NCBI GenBank assembly: GCA_000697665.1
Contig: KL197800.1
Span: 1-22,620 of the forward strand
Direction of reading: 5' to 3'
Source of the DNA: Jaapia argillacea MUCL 33604
Lineage: Eukaryota; Basidiomycota; Agaricomycetes; Jaapiales; Jaapiaceae
DNA: 22,620 bases
Shown here: piece after piece, positions 1 to 9,533 of the stretch
How positions within the stretch are numbered: the stretch's first letter is position 1
Layout: each line of letters starts with the position of its first letter
Program-made: the position numbers and the translations under genes
The notes under the pieces: model-generated
Seen by the model: only the letters and a program-made list of their open reading frames with translations
Database searches by the model: none
Told to the model about the DNA's origin: nothing

Positions 1-300
1 AAGCGCGAGCGAATCAAGATAAGTCGAAAAGGAGTAAAGAATAACAGGCTATCCGAAGAGTAGACACTGTTTCGATAATCTCTTCAGACTCTTTACTCTA
101 GGCTTTTATATTGCCTGGCATGGGTTCCGGCCCGAACTAACCCCGGAGTACCCATGAGAAAATTCCCATCAGGAATGATATACCCGTTTCTCCATCACAG
201 CCGACTTAGGTTAGGGTTATGAGGATTGGCAGAATTGGTTACATGAGACCAAACCCTAACCCTAAGGTTGCTCTCGGCTATCCCAAAAAGGAAAGCACCT
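1..300. other. Left edge, no gene; telomere-like inverted motifs
   Basis: No convincing coding region is seen. A TTAGGTTAGGGTT stretch at about 207-219 faces AAACCCTAACCCTAA at 251-265, so the two can pair as an inverted repeat about 30 bp apart. TTAGGG is the usual basidiomycete telomere unit, but only one or two units are present on each side, so this is at best a degenerate interstitial remnant. Confidence 0.4.
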
Positions 301-2430
301 TACATGGTGGGGACATGGGCGTCCAAGACGCCCATGGAGGGGAAGGAATGTGCAGATAGAGTACCCACCCCCTGGGTGACAGTGCGGCATGTGCATGTAG
401 GTACTAGTAATATTAAATGAGACTTGTACCAGGTGGGCGTCCAAGATGCCCACAGAGGAGAGCCATATGCCTGCACATAATCACTGTATCATGAAGTAGC
501 ATTTTGTATAGACTACACAACCACTATATCTACTAGACAAGTGACATGGGCGTCCAAGACACCCACAGAGTAGAGAGGAATGTGCCCAGACTCTGTAGTT
601 ATATACTGAAGCTGCAAAACTCTCTCTCCATGGCCGTCCAAGACGCCCACGTGATCTCCTATATTGTATGCAACATAGGACATGAGCGTCCAAGATGGCC
701 ATAGAGTAGGGAGGGATATGCAGGGAGCACTCACAATATGACACTCCAGGTAGGTAGCACACAGATTGCAAAGGAGACCACCACCTGGTGGGCGTCTTGG
801 ACGCCCATGGAGAGGGGTTTACAGAGAAGACACTCACTTCAATAGGTAACAACTGTAATGCCACATATAGTACACAACCACCTGCCATCTATGAGATAAG
901 GGGGATATGGGCATCTGAGATGGCCATAGAGCAGAGAGACTGGATTCTGAGTAGTCGCCCATTTACATGAAAGGGAAGGGTATAGGTGGGACCTAGAAGG
1001 AGACTCACATCTGATGGGCATCTTGGACGGCCACTGAGGGAGGAATTTGAGTGGGAACAGAGTATAGGACCACTGCAGTACAAGTAGGAGATAGGCACAA
1101 CTACAGCCACGGAGTAGACAGAAATGAGACTCATACCTGAAGGGCGTCAAAGACGGCCACAGAAAGAGGGATTTTACAGAGGAAGTACTCATATAAGGTG
1201 AAGACATGGGCGTCCAAGACGGCCACGGAGGGAGAAGAAGTGTGCAGACAGAGCAGCATGTAGGTACCATAAAGACATCACATGTGAGAAATTACATTTG
1301 TACTTGGTGGGCGTCTTGGACGCCCATAGAGGAAAGAGACATTTGTAGGCAAAGTCACATTTTGCATACAATGAGTAACCAATACAATTGTACCCAGCTG
1401 CTACAATGGACAGAACCTGTAAGACATGGGCGTCCAAGACGACCATGGAGTAGGGAGGAATGTGTCTGGTAGACTATACAACCACCTGTGACCTGTGAGA
1501 CAAGCAAGGTAGGTGCGTCTGAGACGGCCATTGAGCAGAGAGACTTGAAGGGGTAGTACTCATCAATTTGTATGAAATAACAGCATATGGGTGCAACCCA
1601 GAAGCAGCCCTCGCACCTGGTAGGCGTCTTGGACGGCCACAGCAACAGGGTTATGTAGGAAAGGTACTCACCATTTCAGATTGTAGTCCTTTTGGCATAC
1701 AGGAAGTAGCCAAGATAACGTCGGATAAGTCATCCAACCACTCTCTACAAGAATAATAGGAGACAGGCGTCGAAGACGGCCATCGACTAGGGAGAAACTA
1801 GACTCATCAGGGGGGCGTCTTGGACGGCCACAGAAAGAGCGTTATCATTATCATACTCACCGTTTTACAATGTAGTTCCTTTCACATAAAAGAAGTATCC
1901 AGGGGGGAGATGGGCGTCCGAGACGGCCATGGAGCAGAGAGAGACTTGAAAAGGAAGTAATCACCAATTTAGTTGAGAGAGCAGCGATGATCGCTATGTC
2001 GAGACTCGTACCTGCTGGGCATCTTGGACGGCCGCGGATGAAAGAGAGATTTGCAGAGGAGGCACTTACCATTTCAGATGGTAGTCCTTTTTGCGTGCAG
2101 TAAGTAACTACTGCAGACATCAGTTTCAGGAACGTAATCAGGTATTTGGTGGCAAGAACGGACTCACTCAGCAGAAGACCAGATAGATCGCAGAGAGCTT
2201 GCTGATCTGGCTGGAGTTGCACTCCAGGCAGACGATGAGAGTGAGAGGTTGGGTGCTGCTTTCGATGAAACATGCAGGAGGTAGGATGTGGACGTGGAAG
2301 ACGGCCATGGAGTAGATATGTGCAGAAGAAGTACTCACCGATTTACGGGAATGGGCAACGTATAGATGCTATGGAGACATCACAAGTCAGAAATGAGACT
2401 GGCACCTGATGGGCGCCTGAGACGGCCGTG
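300..2430. repeat. Array A: ~20 interspersed GGGCGTC hairpins
   Basis: A short inverted repeat, best form GGGCGTCCAAGACGCCC or GGGCGTCTTGGACGCCC, recurs about every 50-150 bp. Copies start near 317, 434, 548, 631, 681, 790, 907, 1014, 1142, 1208, 1307, 1428, 1514, 1621, 1765, 1812, 1911, 2015, 2290 and 2409. The 3-nt loop is CAA or TTG and the two forms partly alternate; the 3' flank is often ATGGAG followed by AGAG-like sequence. The copy at 317 is palindromic over 23 bp (314-336). Between hairpins, minus-strand signals resembling 5' splice sites (plus-strand TACTCACC) recur. Minus-strand reading frames across the array are short, and peptides such as HGRLGRP are simply the hairpin translated. 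One hairpin of another type (CTGGAGTTGCACTCCAG, 2211-2227) is embedded here. Function is unknown. Confidence 0.85.
785..837 (-). other. Intron-like segment containing a hairpin
   Basis: On the minus strand a GTGAGTGT donor-like start and a CCCACCAG acceptor-like end delimit 53 nt. The hairpin at 790-806 lies directly before the acceptor. The same arrangement occurs at 1617-1671 (55 nt, GTGAGTAC to CTACCAG), 2012-2069 (58 nt, GTAAGTGC to CAGCAG), 14463-14517 (55 nt) and 14339-14409 (71 nt, GTGAGTAC to TTACAG). These lengths match the introns of real genes in this window. That they are spliced is inference from the signals alone. Confidence 0.45.
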
Positions 2431-2640
2431 GAGGACTAGGGTACAGGCACGGGTCACACCGCGGGTTCGCTGGCCAAAACCGTACCCGCAACCCTTGATA
2501 CTGCACCCTTGGAGGGTACGGGTTCAAACCCGTCTCACAACACCGACGGTGTAAGAAATACACCGCGGTGTCCATCACCGAGGGTGGAACCCGAGGGTTG
2601 ACATGTAAATGGAGCTGGATTTTACGGTTAAGAACATTCT
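2431..2640. other. Downstream flank of the hAT element, GGGT-rich
   Basis: This segment lies between array A and the end of the transposase. It is rich in GGGT/ACCC motifs in both orientations (for example GTACGGGTT, AAACCCGT, GTACCCGCAACCC), as is common for subterminal regions of hAT elements. A local inverted repeat GGTGTA/TACACC lies near 2548-2565. I could not define terminal inverted repeats or an 8-bp target duplication by eye, so the element boundary is uncertain. Confidence 0.35.
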
Positions 2641-2647
2641 ATATACA

Positions 2648-5458
2648 CTACACAATAGCTACTTGAATACTGTCACGATCACCAGTGTCAGTAGGGGCCC
2701 GCTTTCGCTTTCTAGTACTAACAGCCTCAAGGAGGTCTGGCATATGAATGAGATCATGGCGGCCCCAAGACCCAAGACAGATGGCAGCCCTAATGGACGA
2801 GGGAGAGAGTCGGTTTCGGGTGAAGTGGAGGAGCTGGCGGCCTTGCGAGAATACCCGTTCAACTGCAGTTGACGTTGCTAGATGGTTTGCGATTAACCAC
2901 GGTACATGGCACAAAGGGATAAAATAACTGTGATACGTACCAGGGATGCTCAAGTAGTCCAGGGCCATGCGATGAAGATTGGGATAAGCCTTTTGATTAT
3001 CCCACCACCACACCAATGGGTTCTTGACGGCCTCGACTGGCAGGCTGAGGTACTCGTCAAGTTCGTTGCGAGTGGGAACTCGACCAGCAAGCGAGATATT
3101 TGCGAATCCACCGAAGTCGTCATCGTCGTCGTTGCTGTTACCCTGTGTTGCATAAACTCGAACATCAGGAAACAAAATAATTTTCGGGAAGGAAAACGAG
3201 TCATGACACACCTCGACATCCATACCCAAACCAGTATCCCTGCCATTGACCTTGTTCTCGTACACCAGCGTATATTCTGTCCAAGTACATTCCTCGGCAG
3301 TCTTGATCCACTCGGACGTCCAGTTCTGTTGACGAAATTACTCAAACTTAAGGCCAGGGTGCAAGACTAGATCGAAGACAGTGAGATGATGCCACTAAGA
3401 TCAAGAAGCCGATTGAAAGGAACACCTGCACTCACCCATGGCAATACGATAGATGTTGGAGAGATCAGTCTTCGAATAATACCGATTCATAGTCGCCTTA
3501 CCCAGCCGCATAGCGACCTGGATTGCGGGATGATAGACACGAGTGGGTAAGTTCGGATGGAGCAGTTCATCGATCTTGTCCATGCTCGGGATGACGTTGG
3601 CGATGGTGGTGACAGTGTCTTGCGAATAGAATAATGTTGCACATTTAAATGTCTAAAAAGGCGATCAACAAGAGTTCATATTCTTAGGACGAGATACATG
3701 CCTCAAGTACACGAACTAAGTCTTCAAGGATTCTCCAATCATCATTATCTAGCTCAAACTTCCTCAGCTTCAGAGACTTGTCGGCAGTGATCGCGTCAAT
3801 TGGCAGACGACGTTTGACAGCGAACGAGATCATGTTGTGTGTCGAGTTCCACCTAGTGACAACATCACGTGGAATGAGACGGACTCGCAAACCGTGGGTC
3901 TTGCATGCAATCCGCCAGGCAGGCAGGGCGATAGTGGTGGAGTGTACAATAGCGAAGGCCAATCGATGAATCTGGGATGGGGTGAGTCAAGTAAACAGCA
4001 AGAACCAATGATATCATATGTACCTTAGATAATGTTGTCCGGACATCAGCCGTCTTCTCGAGCAGTGACGTCCGTGCCTCTTCACTCAACTCTTCCAACT
4101 CATTAACTTCCCCTTCGTCATCGCTATCATCATCACCTGTATCATCGGATTCATCGTCGGAGACTGCTGCAAGATCGGGGAGGTTGTCGTTGTCATGCTC
4201 GGTGACATTATCGTCGGTAGCGGAGGTGGATCGACAACCATTGAACGGCTTGAGGATTGACTTTACGACGAGGTTGAGGGTGTGGTTAAAGCAGCGGACG
4301 CGGTTGGTGAGTTCAAATGAGTTGGCGAGGCTAGCAAGTTTCTCGGTTTGCTTGTCGTTCGATGAGGCGTTATCTCCGGTGTATGATAAGATCTACAAAG
4401 GCCCGAGAGAGGTCAGCAACTAGTGAAGACAAGAGAACAATAAGGGGCTTACCTTCTCTTCAATACCGTAATCAACAAGCATATTTTGGAACGCTTGGCC
4501 GAGGGTGTTGCCGGTATGAGACTGGTTCGAGAGTGAGATATATACCCCAAGGCAAACGGTACTGAACTGGACATACCTCCGGCACTTCAACGATATCGAG
4601 GACAAAAGACAGCAAGCTACCTTCATACTCCAGATGAACGGTCCAAGCGAGAAAGGCGCGGTGATTCGGTGATGTCCAGGCGTCAGTCGCAAAGTTGAGA
4701 CGGCCAGGGTGATCCTATGTGCTACAATTAGTGATTTAAAAAAGAGATAAGGTGCCGTACTTACTCGCAAGAGAATCTTGATATGATTGCGGCACCCCCC
4801 AAAGGAACTGTGAATGTCACGGGCGACCGTCGAAGGCGATGGAAGACTGAGACCTGGACGTCCCGCAGTCATCAACTGTTTGTATTCGGGGTCGGAGACG
4901 ATGCTGGATGGGCGGTTACTCCCGGTGAGCCACTTGACAAGGTGAGCTCTGCAAACGAAGTAACACATCAGTGACCGAAAGGGAAAAACAAACGAACAAC
5001 CCTACCGAACTTCTGCATTGGTATGACTACGGTGCGACACCGTAACAGGCTGCTGACCTTGGCGTGCAAACGCCCCGAAGATAGAACCGCCACGAGTGGT
5101 GGCCTTCTTTCCCGTCATTGTTAACTGAGGTGCGTAAACAGAGTATATACATACCAAGCTCCTTCTCAGGTGTGTCTTCCACGGTGACAGCGCCTTCCAG
5201 TAAATCAACAACGGATGGGGAGGGACTGAGACTGCTGAGACTGGAGCCACTCAAACTACCACGAGATTTGTTCTGAGTGCCGTGAGTCAAAGGTGCTGGA
5301 GATGATCGAGAACGAGAGGAGAAGACGGAGGCTGTCTTTTTGAGAGTTGGCTTTGCGCCGGCTTTCACCTTTGCAGCAAGCTGTCGGACCTTTGCTGAAG
5401 CACCAGAGGAGACCGAAGAAACTGAGTTAGCGGCGCGAGCTTTCTTCCTGCCTGACAT
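2648..5458 (-). pseudogene. hAT family transposase, broken
   Basis: This encodes a fungal-type hAT (Ac-like) DNA transposase, which would cut and paste the element. A consistent model has exons 5155-5458, 5006-5124, 4765-4948, 4577-4714, 4453-4521, 4024-4392, 3702-3971, 3436-3652, 2941-3366 and 2648-2877. Exons 2-10 sum to exactly 674 codons in one frame. Visible hAT features are FATDAWTS (first catalytic Asp, 4682-4684), YTGDNASS (second Asp, 4372-4374), RCFNHTLNLV (Cys/His motif), TRWNST, and the C-terminal dimerisation block with STAVERVFS (catalytic Glu, 2858-2860). Defects: a TAA stop (3338-3340) in the KFE-x-F stretch of exon 9, where relatives usually have an aromatic residue. The low-complexity first exon ends at a DTPEKEL motif, but the BED zinc finger expected after it is absent. 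The junction to exon 2 is only 30 nt long and out of frame. The element is probably inactive. Confidence 0.88.
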
Positions 5459-5867
5459 GGCGGAAACAGGAGGGGGCGAGTAAAAACCCTACACACCTCT
5501 TGGCACCTCTTATACAAATTTGTGCGTGATTGAAGCCACTGCCCTGGGTGAGTGGGTGGTCATGCATGCGGCCGAAGACTTGAGCGCCATGTAGGTGCCG
5601 TTGTGCGTGTACCTGAGATGCGAATGATTCAGAAAATCGAAAGACAATAAAAATGACTTGGCTTACGGCTCAAGAGACTTTCTATGCAATGCCGGATGGC
5701 GGACAGATCAAGATATTTGCAGGGAAGCTGCTCACCATCTCACATCATATCAGGTATTTGGTGGCGAGAACAGACCTGAATCGGAGTGGAGAATATTGAG
5801 TAAGAGAAAAACGATGAACGGAAGAAAAAGACGGTAATCCGTAGGTGCAACTAAGAGCATCAGCGAC
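5459..5867. other. Upstream flank of the hAT element
   Basis: No gene is seen. The segment at about 5715-5775 (TTTGCAGGGAAG, CTCACCAT, then ATCAGGTATTTGGTGGC) resembles array A at about 2050-2155, which also has ATCAGGTATTTGGTGGC. The array-A type sequence therefore lies on both sides of the transposon, suggesting that the hAT inserted into it. A matching terminal repeat was not found by eye. Confidence 0.4.
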
Positions 5868-6087
5868 GATGAGGATGAGTACGCGAACGCTAAGAAATCC
5901 ACCCTAAGTTGAACTCAGGGAGGATGAGCATGAGTACGCAAACGCTAAGAAATCCACCCTAAGTTGAACTTAGGGAGGATGAGGATGGGTACGCAAAAGC
6001 TGAGAAATCCACCCTAAGTTGCACTCAGGGAGGATCAGGATGGGTACGCGAACGCTAAGAAATCCACCCGAAGTTGAACTCAGGGAG
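5868..6087. repeat. Four 55-bp tandem repeats with CTCAGGG hairpins
   Basis: Units start at 5868, 5923, 5978 and 6033, with a constant 55-bp period. Each carries an inverted repeat such as CCCTAAGTTGAACTTAGGG, in which CCCTAAGT pairs with ACTTAGGG (some units have a G-T type step). The core AGTTGAACT, or AGTTGCACT in the third unit, matches other hairpins in the window. The same hairpin on the opposite strand occurs at 22059-22077 and 22278-22296. Confidence 0.9.
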
Positions 6088-6189
6088 AAGTGAGAAAGAA
6101 AGGCACGTTGCAGAACCCGGCAAGATCCGATAATGATTCTGAACCTAACCCTTTTTGGTTTAGGCGAACTTTGCGTTTATTTAGGCTCT

Positions 6190-6480
6190 TTTCAACGTCT
6201 CTCGCCAAGAGTTCAACTCTTCCTAGTCCCTGCCTCGTTTCCACTCACTCGCCGTCTTCCAAGAGTACAACTCCTGGTAGATCAGCGTACTTGGTGTGAA
6301 GCTCTCTCTTACGGGTCTCTCTCTCGCCGTCTTCCTGGAGTGCAACTCCTGGCAGATCCACGTACTTGGCCTTCTATCCTATTCGCTCACTCGCCGTCTC
6401 GCTGGAGCGTAACACTCTTACTCTTACTCTCTCTCGCCATCTCCCTGGAGTGCAACTCCTGGAGCTAACACCCTCACTTT
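6190..6480. repeat. CTGGAG-type hairpin block, left
   Basis: Hairpins lie at 6205-6223 (CCAAGAGTTCAACTCTTCC), 6259-6277, 6334-6352 (CCTGGAGTGCAACTCCTGG) and 6444-6462, with a degenerate copy near 6401. They are separated by pyrimidine-rich CTCTCTCGCCGTCTCC-like sequence and often followed by CAGATCCACGTACT. The preceding 6100-6180 segment is the reverse complement of sequence near 21925-22000. Confidence 0.8.
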
Positions 6481-6514
6481 CACCGATTCTAAGCGTCGCC
6501 TCAACACCGACAAA

Positions 6515-7705
6515 ATGCGCGCGCGCTCCGACCAGAATCGCACCCTTCGAAGAAGGTCAGCACGTTTGGTTGATCTAAGGCAAACGGAGAAGCAGGTGGG
6601 TATTTCCGTCTGATTTTGCTCAACGTATTGAGCCAAACCCTTTCAATCAGACGACGCGAACAAAGATTCGGACAGGCAGAGCGGGTGGAGAGGTGAACCA
6701 TCACGTTTCTCCATTGGTTTCCATTGCTGATCACACCTCTGCCATTTCCAAGGAGCCGTCGCTTACAGAGCAGCTGAAGGAGGCGAAGAGGCATCTCCGT
6801 GAGACCGAGAAGCAGCTTCGAGTCGAGCAGACCATTGGAGAGGCACGCCGAGAAGGTTATGCTCTGGTAGAAGGGGAGAAGAGAGAGCTGGAGGATACGT
6901 TGGGAGAGCTGGAGGGTAAGTTGGGAGAGCTGGAGGGTAAGTTGGGAGAGCTGGAGGACAAGTTGGGAGAGCTGCAGGGAGAGAATGATGAGTTGAAAGG
7001 AGGTCGAGCCGATGCAGACGTGGAACTGGAACTGAAGGTATGTCGAGTTCATTACCGCTTCCTAAAACTCACTGACGACCTTTTAACCGCCAGGTCAAAG
7101 ACCTGCTCTTGGATGGGGCCGGGTGCCTCAAATGTCAAATCGCCAAATCGGACATCTATATGTAAGTCCTGCAGATTCTCATACCTTCCGGAAGTTGATC
7201 CCTCTCCCTTAGCCTGCCGGCTTGCGGCCACATCTTCTGCTGCATATGTTTGAGGAGCCACTTCCAGACAACCCTTAGCAAATACCGGCAACGTATTGAT
7301 GCAAACTATCGTTTGCCGCCGACCACATATGAGGACGTCCGCTATCTCGTGGACGTACAATCCGACCCGGAAAAAACCAAGCAGGTTCGGGCCCAGTATG
7401 ACAATGCTAGGCGTCAGCAGCATCCGGCATACCATTGCCTGCTGTGCCATGAGGTGGTTAGAGGATGGGTGCCCGGAGGCAAACCCGTGAGGCTCCAAGC
7501 CATGGGGAAGATGATCCAGATCGCGACTTCGCTGGGAGGCGGCCCACCCCCCCCTGTGGAAGTGGAAGTGGAGAACCGTTATATGGATTGCTGGAATGCC
7601 TTCTGGCTTAACCCCATGCTATTCGCGAGGTTTCTCCCTGAGCTGGATGGCGTCCGCATACGGGTCTACGCCGAGTCCCGCTTGGAGGTTGTCTCCTGTG
7701 ATTAA
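6515..7705 (+). CDS. Coiled-coil RING-finger protein
   Basis: This is a probable ubiquitin E3-type RING protein, judged from its zinc-binding pattern. The model joins 6515-6595, 6651-7037, 7094-7161 and 7213-7705 and encodes 342 residues. All introns (51-56 nt) have GT-AG ends and keep the frame. Residues 1-27 are basic. About residues 60-155 form a coiled coil that includes four 7-residue units (LGELEGK-like). The RING pattern is C167-x2-C170-x12-C183-x-H185-x2-C188-x2-C191-x62-C254-x2-C257, with an unusually long gap before the last cysteine pair. The ATG was chosen because the 81-nt first exon equals that of the coiled-coil genes at 15300-15985 and 16583-17254. Substrate and cellular location cannot be read from the sequence. 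Ubiquitin ligase activity is inference from the RING family. Confidence 0.78.
6900..6983 (+). repeat. Four 21-bp tandem units inside the coiled coil
   Basis: The unit TTGGGAGAGCTGGAGGGTAA plus one base repeats four times with few changes. It encodes successive heptads of the coiled coil in the RING protein. Near-identity at DNA level suggests recent in-frame expansion. Confidence 0.9.
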
Positions 7706-7894
7706 CGTCATCCTGTATTTCTGTTTATCTATTTATGGCTTCGTCTCCATCATCATTTATTCTACTCATGGTTGAATGATAATTACTGGTCAACCCTCTA
7801 TTATGTCTCAGAACATTGAAGACCTTGAGCTTTTCCATGAGTGTGATCCACTGATTCTTCGGTAACCAACTCCTGCTTGGTAGTCTCCTTCTCA
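7706..7894. other. Intergenic, nothing recognised
   Basis: AT-richer sequence follows the RING gene and likely contains its 3' untranslated region. No other feature was seen. Confidence 0.5.
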
Positions 7895-8420
7895 TTTCCA
7901 TTCTCTCACCGTCTCCCTGGAGTAGAACTCCTGGCAGATCCGTGCACTCGGCGCCCTCTCTCATTGGCTCACTCACCGTCTCGGTGGAATGTAAAGCTTA
8001 CTCTCTTACTCTCTCTCTCGTCGTCTCCCTGGAGTAGAACTCCTAGCAGATCCATGTACTCGGCGCCCTCTCTCATTAGCTCACTCGCCGTCTCGCTGGA
8101 ATGTAAAGCTTATTCTCTTACTCTCTCTCTTACTCTCTCTCTCGCCGTCACCCTGGAATAGAACTCCCGGCAGATCCATGTACTCGGCGCCCTCTCTCAT
8201 TGGCTCACTCGCCGTCTTGCTGGAGTGTAAAGCTTATTCTCTTACCCTCTCTCTTACTCTCTCTCTCGCCATCTCCCTGGAGTACAACTCCCGGCAGATC
8301 CACGTACTTGGCGTGCTCTCGTATTCCCTCACTCTCCGTCTGGCTCGAATGTAACACTATTTCTCTTACTCGTTCTTTCTCTCTCCGTCTCCCTGGAGTG
8401 CAACTCCTGGCAGACCAGCG
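7895..8420. repeat. Tandem ~118-bp repeat with CTGGAG hairpins
   Basis: About 4.5 units carry hairpins at 7917-7935, 8028-8046, 8152-8170, 8277-8295 and 8392-8410, spaced 111-125 bp. Each unit pairs a hairpin (CCTGGAGT...ACTCCTGG or close) and CAGATCC with a second motif, CTCGCCGTCTCGCTGGAATG followed by TAAAGCTTA, and with TTACTCTCTC runs. The reverse-complement version lies at 21470-21900. Confidence 0.88.
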
Positions 8421-8849
8421 TTCTCTATCTCCATAATACCCAGTTCCTTCATCTGGCCTACAATAATTCCATTCCCTCCTTATTCTTCCGCTCGGAACTT
8501 GACCCTTCATTCAATACGTACAGGACTGCCCACTGTTTTTTCCTCCTGCGTTCCTTGAGCCAAGCCCTGGGTGAAATCTCTCAGTTAATATGTGAGTACC
8601 CTGACGGCTCATTCTGTGTGTGGGTTACGTCCTTCTTGACAAACGGGACAAACTGATACTTTACATCGCTCCGTGAATCTCTCTTGACGCTAATCAAATT
8701 CGTCCCTGGCTTCTCATCAGGCCGGATCCTCTTCTGTCCGGGATACAGGTGAAATCCCTGCCTGCCCTAACTTTGCCTCCCACTGGGTCCCATCCCTTAT
8801 AACCCCCAGGTCACCTCAATCTTCCACCCATCCATTCGACTTGACTGCC
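8421..8849 (+). other. Shared upstream region of a coiled-coil gene
   Basis: This segment is similar to the reverse complement of 20961-21470. Shared tracts include CAATAATTCCATTCCCTCCT, a CCTCCTGCGTTCCTT stretch and TGTGTGGGTTACGTCC. Related sequence also lies upstream of the genes at 15300-15985 and 16583-17254. It probably includes promoter and 5' untranslated sequence. Confidence 0.6.
8797..8802 (+). promoter_or_regulatory. Possible TATA element
   Basis: TTATAA lies 48 bp before the ATG at 8850. The inverted paralogue has TTATAT at the same distance (21009-21014 before its start at 20960), in the shared context CCCTTATA-CCCCCAGGTCACCTCA. Conservation in both copies supports it, but recent duplication could explain this alone. 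Confidence 0.35.
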
Positions 8850-9533
8850 ATGTCTATCAGAAGATCAACCCAAATTCTGTCTACCAGAGCCGGCTCCTCT
8901 CGACAACTCAGGCCTCTCTCTGCCCAGGCTGATCAGGACCCCCAACCACGGCCCCTGGGGAAACGTCCTCGCCTGGATTCTAAAGATAGAGTTCTTTTGG
9001 CCTCAGGATCCCAAGACCCTGAGGTGAAGGAGGAAGGACCACATGACCTTGGTTGGTGGGAGAACAGTTACAAGAGGCTTTCGATGGTCAGTGACTCAGT
9101 CTCATTTCGCTCGCTTATTTATATTTGCTAATCAGAGATGCTCTCACCCCATATGTAGCAACTGGACATCCTCATCAGGGAAAACATTCGGCTCAAGGCC
9201 AACGCAACCGACACTGATAGGACCGTCATAGGTCTTCAGGGTGCAGTGGCTCAACTGGAACTGGAGGCGGAGGAATTCCATTCGGAAAAGGAGCAACTCC
9301 TCCAGTGGAACCAGGACTTAGAGGATGAGGTCGAGAAGCTGACCGATGAGGAGCGCAGACTACTCAAGGTTCTGGAAACCCAGAAACATGAAATCACTAC
9401 CCTTAAGGATGATGATGAGCGCATGCACGACATCATGGCTGACTTGAGAGCAGATGTCGCATCTCTGGTACGTTTCTTCTCGACTTGGTCGTTTCACCAA
9501 GATCTGACCTTGCCGCCAATCTAGCGATCTTAG
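8850..9533 (+). CDS. Coiled-coil protein lacking the RING domain
   Basis: The model joins 8850-9086, 9159-9467 and 9525-9533 and encodes 184 residues. The N-terminus (MSIRRSTQILSTRAGSSRQL) is basic and is followed by a proline-rich and then acidic stretch ending near DLGWWEN. Exon 2 starts QLDILIRENIRL and forms a long coiled coil rich in Glu, Leu and Lys. The last exon adds only Arg-Ser before TAG, at the position where the RING gene enters its zinc-binding exon. It is paralogous to the gene at 20284-20960 and more distantly to 15300-15985 and 16583-17254. The first donor is GTCAGT, weaker than GTAAGT in the paralogue. No function is assigned; a dimerising or regulatory partner of RING-bearing relatives is a possibility only. 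Confidence 0.62.

Noticed and set aside
300-2430. Many short open frames on both strands containing HGRLGRP, GVLDAH or WASKTPT peptides, as a possible repeat-protein gene
   Set aside because: These peptides are the hairpin translated in different frames, and the frames do not join into a credible single-exon protein. Only the spliced-array hypothesis is kept, as a finding.
300-2430. CRISPR-like array of short palindromic repeats
   Set aside because: Repeat spacing is irregular, repeats vary, spacers are themselves homologous between arrays, and the surrounding genes have introns. This is a eukaryotic repeat.
2431-5600. Defined terminal inverted repeats and target duplication for the hAT element
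   Set aside because: I compared both flanks by eye and found only weak partial similarity (GGTACAGGCAC versus a GTGCGTGTACC-like end), too poor to call.
7052-7498. Minus-strand frame opposite the RING gene
   Set aside because: It overlaps exons of the RING gene that contain an ordered zinc-binding pattern and good splice sites. The minus frame shows no motif.
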